Shown here one piece after another: positions 33,178-44,480 of a DNA stretch of 64,000 nucleotides. The stretch comes from Ectobius pallidus. Taxonomy: Eukaryota; Arthropoda; Insecta; Blattodea; Ectobiidae. A program made the translations under genes and the position numbers. The notes under the pieces are model-generated. The model was not told the DNA's origin. It did not search any database and worked only from the letters and a program-made list of their open reading frames with translations. Position 1 is the stretch's first letter. Each line of letters begins with the position of its first letter. The stretch is taken from NCBI GenBank assembly GCA_964059195.1, contig CAXKWD010000001.1, positions 217,814,484-217,878,483 on the forward strand. Direction: 5' to 3'.

Positions 33178-33882
33178 CAGTGAACGTTGCTTAATGTAAT
33201 CGTGGATAATGTTATCAATGGGTATTGTTATCACTTTTATGAAGTCCAATGTGGATTAATACTGATGCATTGAAAAAATGCTGTTCATTGTGATCAAAGA
33301 TTCGGTTTATGTTATCACATTTTCCTTTTTGCAGCTTTATTTCCAAGCACTGCATGTTATTCAAAATTTTGTTTTTAAGGGTTTCATTTCTAATTCAACT
33401 GTATTGGTAACAATATTGTTACTGTTACTGGATGTAACAATACTGTTCCCAGCTCACAGGATGACCAATTCAAGGGGGTGGCATTACCTAATTTTATCGT
33501 TTTAGCAATAAAACATGTTTCACCCCTCAGTTAAGCTGCAGCTTTTGATTTATGAAGGTAACAGTGTTGACATGCAGTAATGGCTAGTGTAAAATGAAAA
33601 GACTTGAACAGATAGGCATTACATCTTTTGCTATACGGTGTTCACCACAGATCAGTATAGACTTCTAAAAATACTCGTAACTGAGAGTGGACCTTTGGTT
33701 AATTGACTCCTAACGGAAAGTAAAGGCAATAAAAACTTTGTTAATGGTTGAAAATAGTGTATTATCTTATATATGAATAAATGAATAAATAACCTTCATT
33801 TAATTCCTTTGGATACTGTTATCAGTTGGTAAATATCAGATTAGCTGCATCCCAAAGTGATCACAATAAGCGGCGTGCACTG
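33178..33882 (+). mobile_element. Tigger-like MITE, family M2, copy 2
   Basis: Termini CAGTGAACGTTGCTTAATGT and CAATAAGCGGCGTGCACTG, with TA on both sides. No ORF. Orthologue in copy B at 60201-61964, there enlarged by two insertions. Confidence 0.82.
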
Positions 33883-34364
33883 TAGTCTTCTAGTTCAGAG
33901 CCGCCAGTGGGTTTGCCAACTGTCATAAGTAAAACTTAAGGACACATATTTTACCAACATGACTTACACTGACTGATTCAGTGACCAATCCAGAATAAGA
34001 ATATGACCAATCACAGTGTCTATTGTCACAATTTTATTGTTTTCTTATTTTATCTCTCATTATTTTGCACCTACATGAACTTTTCTTTATGTTAGTTCAT
34101 AAGGACTGAACACTGAAACATATTCATATCTTTAGCTTCTTTGATAAAAAAACATTCATTGATTAAGTACGTAAACAATGAAACATTAATTGATTACGTA
34201 AGCTGTATATGAGCAAAAGGAGAAATGCAAATAATGTGCAATTTTATGTGTACCGTTAAAAAGTCCTATCAAAAGTAAAGTAAAGAAAAAAATGTTGTCT
34301 ACCACAAACAGTGATGGTTAATACAGAATGTCGGATGACCGAAGAGATAACTGATACCCTACTG

Positions 34365-34846
34365 CAGTGGTTCCCTAACTTTTTTGTCCTGGGACCCACC
34401 TTCCCCTAGAAAGTTTTTGGGCGACCCACTACTACATAACGATAACCAATATAGGCTATACTACTACATAACGATAACCATATAGGCTATATTTTTTTTC
34501 CGTGACCCACTACTACATAATGGTAACCAATATAGGCTGTATAATTTTTTTTTTCACGGCCCAATATAGGCTATATAAAATACACCACATGTTTTTCATA
34601 TGCCTTTCAATAGTTTTATTGTGTTCAAATGCCCTGCTGAGAAAACACAGTTGAAATAAAATGGTAAAGGTTATTTCAATTAGAACATTATCCAACTGGT
34701 ACATTTTATTTTTAAAGAATTCATGAAATTAAACACTCTTTCCTTATATTGAAAACAAGTTTAATTTCTCCCGCCCTTTTTGCGACCCACCGTAATTGCT
34801 CCTGCGATCCACCAGTGAGTCGCGACCCATAGTTTGGGAGCCACTG
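34365..34846. mobile_element. hAT MITE with internal tandem repeat
   Basis: Termini CAGTGGTTCCCTAACTTTTT and AGTTTGGGAGCCACTG, with near-perfect 8-bp flanks (CCCTACTG and CTCTACTG). Inside, a unit of about 40-60 bp (CCACTACTACATAACGATAA...ATATAGGCTATA) is repeated three times at 34425-34580. Shared with copy B (62412-62832). Confidence 0.85.
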
Positions 34847-35127
34847 CTCTACTGTATTCATGTCAGTATCAGCGAACACTATCCTGAACAGAGACAAGAA
34901 TTTCATGGAAATGCATGTTTTTATAGGAACTTAGGACATAGTTCAAACTGACTATTTACCTATCTTGTTACTTTCCGGTTCTAAATGTGTGTACTTTTTT
35001 CATGCATTTTTGCAAGTTTTGGCATTTTTGGGTGGGGGGAAATATATATTCAGTTGAAATGCATGTTTCATAGTTTGATTGTGAATGAATGAATGAATGC
35101 ATATTTAAGATTTTATCATATTGTCAA

Positions 35128-35368
35128 TGTTATGCCAGAACCACGAATGTGCAAAAATTCAGATTCTGACCAGTGCATTGCTGGCATATATTTACATTAA
35201 TCTTTATTCTGTAGGAACCACGAACGTTGTATTTTCTTCTCTTGGTAAGTAATAGTTAGTTCCATATCTATGAAAGTACAAGTTCTGCTTTATTTTTTAT
35301 GCTACAATAACAAATGTGACCAATTCGTAATTTTTTAACTTTGGCATGTTCGTGGTTCTGGCATAACA
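35128..35368. mobile_element. Short MITE (TIR TGTTATGCCAGAACCACGAA)
   Basis: Inverted ends TGTTATGCCAGAACCACGAA and TTCGTGGTTCTGGCATAACA, 241 bp, no ORF. The copy in segment B (63107 on) is cut at its right end by a hAT insertion. Confidence 0.78.
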
Positions 35369-35471
35369 GTGACGAATATGAAAGTCCTGTCTCTAATCAT
35401 GAAATGTATCTATTGAGTTAGTGATTGTTTCCAATTGTAGATCTTCTGTATTTCATGGGAAATTGAACAGC

Positions 35472-36317
35472 GTGGGGCAATACTTCCTTTACCATTTCAG
35501 GAGGCCATAAATAAAAAACTAAGCGTGATATGAAAAACTTATTTTTACTCGCTTACTCTACGAACTATAAGGTTCTCAAGAAGTTCTGCAACATGTCAAT
35601 GTATCGATCAGATGTGATGGTGACCATCATTTCCCCCTCTTCAAAAAAATAGGAGCCAATGATTCCATGACTGCTTATGGCACACCAAGTGGTTACCCGT
35701 GAGCTGTGTAGTGGCGTTTGGTGCAACTCTCTCAGGTTTGCTTCATTCCAATACCAAAAGTTTAGCCGATTAACTGAGCCTGTGAGGTGAAAATGAGCCT
35801 CATCACTGAACATGACGATATCAGTAGCTGGAATGTCGTTAAGAAGCTGTCGACAAATGTTAACACAGTTTTTGAGATACCTCGATAACAGTTCCTGCAC
35901 AGTCACCATTTTGTATGGGTGAAAGAGAAGATGTTCATGCAAGATACAGCATCCTGAGCGACTTGACATGTTCAGTGCACCAGCATGTTTGCAGGTTGAC
36001 CTTTGTGGTGATTGGATGACAGAACGCCTCACTTTCGCAACATTTTCAGAGGTACAAGCACTGCCTGGTCGACCACCTCGAGTTGCGGAACGCGTGACTC
36101 TAAAATTTCGAACCCAATTCAAGATTGTTGGTTTCAAGGGAACGGCAGCCAAAGGGACTAAATCAAAGTTTCTTCGAAACGCACATTGTGCGTTGACTAC
36201 TGAATTTTTGTTAGTAAGAAATGCTTCAATAATGAAAGCCTGTTGTTTACTTGGACAAGCCATGTTGTCTACTGACAAACCTTAGGTTCCCCGAATCGAA
36301 CAAGTATTGCCCCGCCT
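35472..36317 (-). mobile_element. Mariner-like element with DUF4817-type transposase
   Basis: Inverted GTGGGGCAATACTT (35472) and AAGTATTGCCCCGCC (36302) enclose a transposase ORF. It lies in OR intron 1, 84 bp from exon 1. Confidence 0.65.
35565..36278 (-). CDS. Mariner-like transposase, truncated (237 codons)
   Basis: N-terminal helix-turn-helix of the arthropod DUF4817 type (QAFIIEAFLTNKNSVVNAQC, then TILNWVRNFRVTRSATRGGR), followed by HEHLLFHPYKMVTVQELL and the catalytic start VMFSDEAHFHLTGSVN. The frame ends at DMLQNFLRTL, so the C-terminal third with the last catalytic acid is missing. A short piece between HTH and catalytic core is also shorter than usual. Not expected to be active. 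Confidence 0.82.
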   Translation of the reverse strand: MSVDNMACPSKQQAFIIEAFLTNKNSVVNAQCAFRRNFDLVPLAAVPLKPTILNWVRNFRVTRSATRGGRPGSACTSENVAKVRRSVIQSPQRSTCKHAGALNMSSRSGCCILHEHLLFHPYKMVTVQELLSRYLKNCVNICRQLLNDIPATDIVMFSDEAHFHLTGSVNRLNFWYWNEANLRELHQTPLHSSRVTTWCAISSHGIIGSYFFEEGEMMVTITSDRYIDMLQNFLRTL

Positions 36318-36400
36318 TGTATAGCGACATCGTGTATTTTTTGTCTTCACACAGCTTGGGACAAGCAAAGTTATCATGTACCTCATATTTATCTACTTAC

Positions 36401-37290
36401 TCAATGAGGTCCGCATGTAAAACCAGGCAGTCACGTAATTTCTGCATCATCATGTCATTTATTTGGTCCTCTTGGTCTTCTTGGTCTTCTATGTCTACAG
36501 TCATGTCGAAAAATGCACTTGCTGATTCGTCTGTTACTGGGCACTGTAAGGAATCTCTCCTGGTTTCTTCTTTAATTTTTTGGGATTTCATGAACTCATT
36601 TGCAACTTCAGATTTAATATTTCTGAGCTTGTATTGAAGATATTCAAACTGGGTTGTTGTTTTGATTATCATAGCGATAGCAAAATCAGGCAATACTATT
36701 GTAAATATAGACATTGATAACATGGAAGCGGCTAGAATGATATAACCAGCCCAATAGCCTGGTCCGTCTGTAGTGTCGAATGGAAACGAAGCCACATAGG
36801 GGAGATTCATTGAGCCATCTTGAAAGTATGAGATGAGCGGCACGATTGTAAATGAAGGGCCGGTAAACAAGTGCGACAAGATGATGCTCCAAGTTACAAT
36901 TCTAGCTTTGTGCATGCCTTCTTCAAATATACGCCTCTCAATTTCCTCTGATTCTGGATGTGGAATAAAAAATAATTTGTCCATGCGCTTAAAAAGTTCT
37001 TGAAATCCTTTCAACCTATTAGGAACATAGATCTGTAAGTAAAGTGTATTTATATTGGCTGAAAAGATAATTAAATTGTTAATTGGATTTGGAAGATGTC
37101 CCCATTCAAGAAAAACGTGATATGCTATTGCAAAAAGTGAGCATAGTTTATTGATCAGCGTGATGTAATATAATACTTTAGCACAAATTTTCTTCCAAAG
37201 TGATACGTTTTCGTTGTAAGGCAAAACCCCAAAAAAGTAAGCAAACATCAACTGGGTTTTCAAGTATACATCTGAAGGAGTTTCTTCCAT
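36401..37290 (-). CDS. Insect odorant receptor, copy A, exon 1
   Basis: First exon of a 7tm_6 odorant receptor, a membrane channel subunit of olfactory neurons that works with Orco. It starts at the ATG at 37290 and gives 296 codons plus GA. Hydrophobic stretches near residues 37-60, 70-90, 130-153 and 181-210 fit TM1-TM4, and residues 174-183 (TDGPGYWAGY) match the aromatic extracellular loop before TM4. The second intracellular loop carries an unusual acidic repeat EDQEDQEDQ (residues 268-276) encoded by a 9-bp tandem repeat. The ORF seems to end in a stop at 36397, but CTCATTGA|GTAAGT at 36401 is a perfect donor. Phase and sequence fit exon 2 at 33004-33103. The full prediction is 434 aa, normal for ORs. 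Confidence 0.9.
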
Positions 37291-37629
37291 TGTTTGATCT
37301 GGTGAAAACCTTGCCTTCTCAAACTATATATTCAAGAAGAGAATTCTGATGTTTGGAAAGAACTTTCTTTCTAAACTTTCTTAAGTAATATTAGTTGCCT
37401 TTTTATATGAAAGAAATTCCACTTTTATTTCTTTTACATTTATATATGACTTCTCTTCTATCCCCAAACATGGATACACAAATAGATTTTATTAATCAAA
37501 ATCCTCTTTCCTTAAATCTTCCACAAATGCAAGATAAATGCTTCTTCTATTTACTGCAGCTTACTCCAGACACCTGTAATTATAAAGCAGGCTTTATATT
37601 AAACCACAAATAAGTTCTAATTTAAATAT
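37291..37629. promoter_or_regulatory. Upstream region of OR copy A
   Basis: About 340 bp between the OR start codon and a repeat. It is AT-rich, and I see no convincing TATA/initiator pair. Listed only as the likely place of the OR promoter. Confidence 0.25.
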
Positions 37630-38240
37630 AATATATATCTACTCTTATACAATTCAACGGCCCTCAATAGCATGCTCACTCGCTCCCTCACTTCGTGAGA
37701 CATTGGGTATACTCGGTGATGTTCATCTCTCGCAGTGTAAACTCGCAGAGTACAAAATTAGGAAAACCGTTTCTTTATTAAATAAGTCCTAATTGAAATG
37801 AACGACAATGAACAAATATTCTAATTTTATTTTTACTTACAATTTTTATAGCTCTTAACTACAAACATTTTTAATAAACTGCCAGTGTAAATTTCTTAAA
37901 AATCCTGGAGTCAATTAATAATGGCGGGCGAAGCCATGGGCAGCAGCTTTAATATATAGATAGTTTAACCCTGGAAGTATCGCGGACAATAAAAATCCAA
38001 ACAAACCACTCCTTCCTTTGAAAAATCATATTATAATTTCTGAAAATTACACTGAATTTATCAAATCAAATTCACATCATATTCATCTGTCAACAAACAA
38101 ACAGTTCAGAAACGATATGTGTTATCAGTGTTCACAGGTAGCTTTGGAACTGCATAAAACTTACGATATAATTAATTTCTGAAATCTACATACTGCTAGG
38201 AACGAATTATAATCTATAGGAAAAAGTGTAATACATCCAG
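37630..38240 (-). repeat. Dispersed repeat R, minus copy
   Basis: ATCTACTCTTATACAATTCA through GCTCACTCGCTCCCTCACTT matches the complement of 17240-17390. The GCGGGCGAAGCCATGGGCAG block at about 37924 is the complement of the GC-rich signature. Confidence 0.65.
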
Positions 38241-38447
38241 ATAAGGAAGCATTGAAACATGGTTGACCATAATGCCTGCGTTCCTTCCAAGAGGCCACAA
38301 TTAAATATTGGGGAATCGATTATAGAACAGAATGCTAAAGCCGCATATGGGAGGAAAAGGGGGGGAAAAAAAAAATAGAAAATTATCTGCAGAGCAATAC
38401 TTTTGTAAATGTATTGTCAGTGCCTTTAGGATTCTAGACCTGCAAAG

Positions 38448-38863
38448 CAGGGTTGCCATCCGTACGACTATAGTCGTACACATACGACTATTTCATAGAT
38501 TTGTACGACTATTTTTAACATAGCGTTTTATATTTTTTAAATCAATCTACTGACGAATTTTAAATTTTGATATGTATCCAGCTTTTTGTTTTCTCACGGT
38601 TTTTGTTGTAAGCATGCTGCTAAAATCAATATGATTGGAAATAATTACAGTAATTACAACATTGTGGCAACTAGGTCTACCGTTTATTTAATTTTATTGT
38701 ATTTAATCAAATTTAGCACATTGGAAGATATTAAAAATTATTATTATTAACGCAATACGTTCATTACACTGAAAAATCACAAAGTATACGACAGTTTTAA
38801 CTAGCATACGACTATTTTCGAATATTGGTACGACTGTTCTACGTTTCTGATCTGGCAACCCTG
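38448..38863. mobile_element. hAT-like MITE (CAGGGTTGCCA)
   Basis: Ends CAGGGTTGCCA and TGGCAACCCTG with internal repeats of TACGACTAT in both orientations. No clean 8-bp duplication was seen, so flanks may have been altered. Confidence 0.7.
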
Positions 38864-39372
38864 GCCACGAGCTATTTTATAGTTTTAACAAAAATACTGT
38901 GAAGTGAAGTTTTGCAACACTTAAGCAACACATGTTCCTGCAAAACCACAATACCATATTTTTCATAAATATTTTTTATAAAGTTTTTTACTTCTTTGGA
39001 TGGTAGCCATCACTTTTCTATTCAGGAAAGCAGCCAATTTCATAAACTTGGAAAAGGCAATGTCATCATTTCTACCATGCTAAGGAAGAAGGCAGTAACT
39101 ACATGAACTTGATGATGTTGAAATTGACACAGTAAATATAAAACAAGCGGGAAAGTTTATATCTGGCATAAAAAAAATTATTTTCTCCTTGAATTATTGA
39201 ATTTTGACAGATACGTGAATTTTGCTTTGATTGCTAAAGCAGTAAGTGAGACTTACTGCCTTTCTTACATTTGTAGCCAATATCTACTCCTTTCTGTCTT
39301 TGCTGAGTTCTTACAGCATGGGATGATGTCCAACCTTAAAAAGCAGTACTTTTTGCACTCACTGCTTTCTCA
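38864..39372. other. No gene seen; outer inverted repeat
   Basis: CTAAGGAAGAAGGCAGTAACT at about 39080 is the complement of AGTTACTGCCTTCTTCCTTAG at about 40142. An outer element may therefore enclose the Harbinger-like MITE. Confidence 0.4.
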
Positions 39373-39931
39373 GTGAGCATTCACACCGAAGTAGCATCTC
39401 ACTACCTAGATGCAGACTGCACATCGAGTTGCATGGTTCACAGTTTTGCATTCATACCAAAGTAGCGAATGCGATCTGTAGTTTAACGTAAATTATATAT
39501 TTTCACTTGAACTATTGAGAAACCCATTTAAAATAATGTAATTTACCTAAAGAGGATATAGTTTCAGCAATTTTAATCCAGGCTTTTTTCCTCTAGTTTC
39601 GATTGCCATATTGTATTGCCTACGCATGTAAAAATTCTAGCTCTCTTTCCAGCAATTTTCATGACATCTTTGCCATAAGCGAATATGTGTTGAATTTTCT
39701 TAACAAATAGAAAACGGCTGAAAAGGCAACTGTACGCATGCGTAGCGTCGCATGAAATAAGTCCAGGTCTATCTGAAGAAATGAATGTTGCACTCCGCAA
39801 GATTCATTATTGCCACTCTACTTCAGTATAAAGATTTGAACTTGTTTATTTGGGATTTAAAATGAGTAGCGCACAGTCTGCATCCAACTAATGCGACTCG
39901 CTTGCTATGCTACTTCGGTGTGAATGCTCCC
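39373..39931 (-). mobile_element. PIF/Harbinger-like MITE
   Basis: Inverted GAGCATTCACACCGAAGTAG (39376) and CTACTTCGGTGTGAATGCTC (39910). The minus ORF 39573-39800 ends GNTIWQSKLEEKSLDWIKIA, resembling a MADF-type segment used by Harbinger accessory proteins. Superfamily call is tentative. Confidence 0.5.
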
Positions 39932-40626
39932 TTACAATGAAGTCTCTACTTACCACTTTCTGTCATTGGAGTTGTCAAAAAAAAATGCAAAGGCAGTAAC
40001 TGATTTCTCCTTCTATTTTTATCAAGGAATCGTGTTAAGTTAGTCCTTTTTAAGGTTGTATTACGATGCAAAACATTGTGACGATGCAAAACATTGTGAT
40101 GATTCCAACGATATCAGAAACTCCTTATTTTTAATTTCTTCAGTTACTGCCTTCTTCCTTAGCACGGCAGATTTATGGCTAGCATTTCTTTCAACATTAA
40201 ATATGTAAATATAACTTAGGACATTTTAGTTTCTTTAATTCTTCAAAGAAATATGCAAGAAGAGCATTCTCTTTGTGTTAATTTTTTTAAACTATTGTAT
40301 TGAGATTTTATAAATACCTGTTGACTTTTTAGTAATTAAATCACCTATAGCAAGTTCTGCTACATCATCAATTTCAGCTAAACTGTAGCTATATGTAAAA
40401 GTTTCTTCAAAATTAGCTACGGTATGTTTAATGTTATTTACAATTTATTTGATTTGTATAAGTAAGCAACTGAGTTGTTGTCAGGCCTTGGAATTCCCAG
40501 ACCATAAGGATAATCCCCATTGTTCATGATCTTGCAATTTGCTATCTGTGAATCTGAATTCGTAACTCTTTTCAAATATTTATTCTATTTTAATCCTGTA
40601 CTGGCATAGGAAAAAAACATAATATG

Positions 40627-40633
<7 letters not shown>
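39932..40633. other. No gene seen
   Basis: AT-rich. A direct repeat GATGCAAAACATTGTGA occurs twice at 40067-40100. Confidence 0.4.
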
Positions 40634-40664
<31 letters not shown>

Positions 40665-41340
40665 TTTATTTGCTTGTGGACATATACATGTTTTAAGCAT
40701 CGTCAAAAGCTAATTATGTATTGGTATATATACTTCTTTAATCTATATGCAAATCCACTCTCACACTTATACAATTCACACACACACTCATACTGTTCAA
40801 TCCACATTCACACTTATACTGTACAATCCACATTCACACTTATACAAATCTCACTGAACTTATATATAAATTATATATATATATACATTCATATACATTT
40901 ACATACAATTCCTACAGTATTATTACAATACTATTTTGCTCATATAGCTTATCATATCTAGAGTCTACAGCTCGTCTATCCTATATAAACTCCTCTCTAT
41001 TAGATATTTCTTAAGTTCTTTTTTAAATCTTTCTCCTTGTAGTGTTTTTAATACTCCTGGTAATTTGTTGTATAGTATTATTCCTTGGATTAGTGGATCT
41101 TTTTCTGCAGATTTGTTTCTTATGTATAGCCTGTGGAGATTTTCCCTGCCTCTAGTGTTGTAACTGTAGTAGTTGTTATTTCGATTAATACTGTATCTAT
41201 CGCCTTGTACCAGCAGAATTACTTTGTAGACATATAAAGATACTACTGTTAGAATATTTTCGGTTTTAAATTTAGATTTGCATGATGCATATTTGTCTAA
41301 CCTATATATACATCTCAAGCACATCATTTGTAGTATCAGT
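40634..41340 (-). pseudogene. LINE 3-prime end (CR1/jockey-like) with TAA repeats
   Basis: Minus ORF 40965-41327 reads NILTVVSLYVYKVILLVQGD, then YSYNTRGRENLHRLY, GIILYNKLPGVLK and FKKELKKYLIERSLYRIDEL. This is the full C-terminal block after RT in these LINEs. The 3-prime side ends in a (TAA)n tract at 40628-40665. Only the last about 0.7 kb is present (5-prime truncation). Confidence 0.75.
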
Positions 41341-41761
41341 ATTCTATTCAGACCTGTAATCCCGGCACTTCCCCATTAATTAATTTGGCTGTGTACTAGT
41401 CCATAATATGCCATTTTTCAGTCCATAATATGCCATATGAACACGTGTAGTCTGTTTTGATTCACACTTGAATAAAAAACCAAGACCTTTCACACTTCTA
41501 TCATAAATAACTAAGTCTGTACAACTTAACATATTTAATAGTACCAGTAATATAAGCTCCTTATAATTTGTATACTAGATTAACATATTGTGATCATGAG
41601 ATAGTGTGGGTGTGGGTTAGTGCAAAGGAAGGTATTACATAGCAATTAAGATCTGACATCTCCAACATCATTTGTACATTGTGCTAAAACTCAACAATTT
41701 GGTGATTGCTATCTCAACCAGGCTGTACCGAGTACAATTTGGCCAATATCACAAACATAAC
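41341..41761. other. No gene seen
   Basis: AT-rich. The stretch GTACCGAGTACAATTTGGCCAATATCACAAACAT at 41728 on resembles 48368-48412. Confidence 0.35.
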
Positions 41762-41763
41762 TA

Positions 41764-42424
41764 TGAGGGCTATTTTTTTTTTTCAACCTCCGATGGGGCA
41801 TAAAATGAAAACCGCACTGAAAATCAAAACTGTTTTATTTGGAATATTTAGGTATACCTTCTAGCTACTTCTCTACATAGTCGCACTCTGATTGATATAT
41901 TTGTCGAAGCGTCTTGCAACTTTCAAATATCCTCTTCATAGAAGCTTGCCACCAGTGTGTTGAGATGGGTCTTCATGATATTTTGAAGTGTTTTGAAATT
42001 CTTCGTTGGTGTGGAAGCTCTGTCCTCCCATCTTTCTTCAGCTGCCGAAAAAGATGAAAGTCACTTGGCATGGGAACAAGTTTTTGAAATCCATCGTGAC
42101 AGGGGATGAAACTTGGATTTGTTATGACAATCCAGAATCAAAAGAACAATCCAAACAATGGATGGACACAAATTTCCTGAACAAACCCAAGATCTGGCTT
42201 TCACACCAACGAAGAATTTCAAAACATTTCAATACACTGGCGGCAAGCTTCTATGAAGAGGGTATTTGAAAGTGCACCACACTTCAGCAAATGTCTCAAT
42301 CAGAGCATGACTATGTAGAGAAGTAGCTATAAGGTGAATCTAAATGTTCCAAATAAAACAGTTTTGATTTTCGTTGTGGTTTTCATTTTATGCCCCATCG
42401 GAGGTTGAAAAAAAATAGCCCTCG
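41764..42424. mobile_element. Mariner fold-back derivative, copy 2
   Basis: Termini TGAGGGCTATTTTTTTTTTT and GAAAAAAAATAGCCCTCG are flanked by TA. Both ends carry the transposase 3-prime region, in opposite orientation, so the arms are complementary for about 250 bp. The middle encodes FLKSIVTGDETWICYDNPES (plus strand, 42080 on). Related to 6900-7396. Confidence 0.85.
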
Positions 42425-42504
42425 TACATACCGACTGAACTCAGCACATGGTCAAGTAGTCTATGGATTACAAACAACATGCCGATGTGTTATTTTGAAT
42501 GGGA

Positions 42505-43230
42505 CTAGGAGATGCCCGTGGCTTCGCCCACGATAATTCAATTAAAAATTAAGAGTATAATAATTATTAAAGCATTATATTTATTAACACTTGTATGCGA
42601 ATCATTTATAAGCTAAGCCATTAATAATATTAATGAAACAGTTAAAATTCCGGCTTCAGAGTACATTCTACGATTAGAAAGCGACCCCTGGGAAAACTAT
42701 ATCAGAATCGATTATGCAGTTCCAAAGGAACCTGTGAGCACATAATATGTATTGTTTCTCAACTGTTTATTGACATGATTATGATGTGAATTTTATTTGA
42801 TCAATTCAGTGTAATTTTCATTAATCATATAATGTTTCAAGGGAAGGAATGGTTTGTTTGGATTATTATTATCAGCGATATTTCAAGAGTTAAACCATCA
42901 ATATTTTACTGCTGTTGCCCCCGGCTTCGCCTGCCATTATTCATTGACTCCAGGATTTTTAAGAAATTTACACTGGTAGATTATTAAAAATGTTTGTATG
43001 TCAGAGCTATGAAAATTGTAAGTAAAAATAAAATTAGAATATTTGTTCATTGTGTTGATTTCACTTAGGCCTTATATAATAGTAAAGAAACGGTTTTCCT
43101 AATTTTGTAGTCGTCATGAAAGTTTTCACTGCGAGAGACGAATATCGCCGAGTATACCCGATGTCTCACAAAGCGGGAGAGCGACCAAGCACTCTATTTA
43201 GGGCCGTTGAATTGTATAAGAGTAGATAGT
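42505..43230 (+). repeat. Dispersed repeat R, short copy
   Basis: ACTAGGAGATGCCCGTGGCT to TTGTATAAGAGTAGATA, with an internal second GC-rich signature TGCCCCCGGCTTCGCCTGCC at about 42918. Aligns end to end with the termini of 15693-17388, giving the family boundaries. Confidence 0.7.
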
Positions 43231-43438
43231 TTGATGGTAAATACAAGATGAGCAAAATCAGAATTAATAGGAGTTACCTTAACAAATTATTACAAACATA
43301 GACATTGAATTTTTTAGCATAACAAAGTTTTACAGAAGGTGTGGAAGTGTAACAAAGTTTCTGCCTTAATAAAAGCTGCATAACAGCTAAATTATAGGTT
43401 AGTGCCAGTGTTGGATTATGTTAGGTTAGGAATAGTTA

Positions 43439-43826
43439 GACTGAAGCCCGGCTCAGATGTCTCGAATGTAAGATTCTTCGAAAAATGTTTGTGCAATACT
43501 GGAAGGTGGACGATGGCACCATAGAACAATCTCTGAACTTTACCAGATATATGATGAGCCTGATGTTGTTAAATGCATAAAATTAAGTAGGCTAAGGTGG
43601 GCAGGCCATGTGATCCGAATGAATGAAAATGACCCTACTAGGAAGGTTTTGTTATCAGAATCTGGAGGAAAGCATTGTAAAGGAAGACCGAAATTATGAT
43701 GGAAGGAAGAAATTGAAGAGGACGCAGCAAAGGCAATTGGAGGCAAGGCGCCTAAAATAGAGAAGAGTGGCAGAAACTATTGAAGGTGCCAAGGCTCACA
43801 CTGGGCTGTAGAGCTAAAGAAGAAGA
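43439..43826 (+). pseudogene. LINE (RT C-terminal) remnant, plus
   Basis: Reads RLKCLECKILRKMF, then YDEPDVVKCIKLSRLRWAGH, VIRMNENDPTRKVL and GRPK-W-W-K-E-E-I-E-E. This is a LINE C-terminus ending in GAAGAAGAAG. Flanked by AGGAATAGTT at 43428 and 43827. Confidence 0.7.
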
Positions 43827-43836
43827 AGGAATAGTT

Positions 43837-44039
43837 GTTGTTTTCTAATGCCAGACGTTTGACAACAAAGTCATTTGTCCTCTTGCACTCCAATATTTTT
43901 CATAGATATTCTCATATTTATCCACTGAAGTACATGTTTTGAGATGTTCTGAGGCCATTTCTTGATTTGAATTGCACAGTGGGCAGTTTGGGGACTGAAA
44001 TATTCCAATTCTGTGCAGATATTTCACTAAGCAGGAAGA
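43837..44039 (-). pseudogene. LINE C-terminal zinc-knuckle remnant, minus
   Basis: The ORF reads MKYLHRIGIFQSPNCPLCNS then EMASEHLKTCTSV, the C-P-x-C-x(n)-E-H-x-x-x-C motif found at the end of RNase H-bearing LINEs. It lies tail to tail with the plus LINE, and a third AGGAATAGTT follows at 44040. Confidence 0.65.
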
Positions 44040-44262
44040 AGGAATAGTTATATTAGTTTAGCAGCAACATACTGAATAGCAAGGTGTTTGTTATATTCAT
44101 CTCTTCCTCCTATGGGAAATTTCATCAGTGAGACAGTCTTTCCTGTTGTTTTTTGCGGCTCGGAACGGCAAAGACTTTAGTGGCAGAGCATACTTCACTG
44201 TTGACTGGCTGTCATGTAGTTGAGCTATTCCGTACATTGTACATATAAATGACTAGCAGGTG

Positions 44263-44480
44263 TCCGTGGCTCTGCCCACGATAATTAATTAAAAAATTAA
44301 GAGCATATGCAAATCATTCATAAACTAAACTATAAATAATTATAATCTAACAGCTAAAAGTCCTGCTTTGGAGTGCATTCCACAATTAGAAAGCGCTGCT
44401 TGAGAAAAAGACCTTAGATTCGAGTTCCCTGGTCCAGAAAACCCCTGCACAGTGAGTTCCGTCCAAATCAATCAATGTTT
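44263..44480 (+). repeat. Dispersed repeat R, fragment
   Basis: Begins ACTAGCAGGTGTCCGTGGCT and keeps about 200 bp of the family's left end. Confidence 0.55.

Larger units (their letters stand above)
20344..35385. repeat. Segmental tandem duplication, copy A
   Basis: Left copy of a long segment carrying OR exons 2-5. Collinear blocks with copy B include 20344-20520/50016-50200, 22890-23600/50444-51149, 24240-24830/55225-55830, 27360-28060/56770-58175, 31980-32460/58205-58860, 32580-33400/58910-60460 and 33420-35385/61225-63335. Gaps between the blocks are mostly identifiable transposons. Both copies have the same orientation. The left break lies inside a Tigger MITE (20217-20434). Confidence 0.88.

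Noticed and set aside
34425..34580. CRISPR-like array
   Set aside because: Three direct repeats of varying length with no regular spacers, inside a hAT MITE in an insect genome.
42006..42269. 87-codon plus ORF as a gene
   Set aside because: It is a chimera of antisense C-terminus and sense core of a fold-back mariner.
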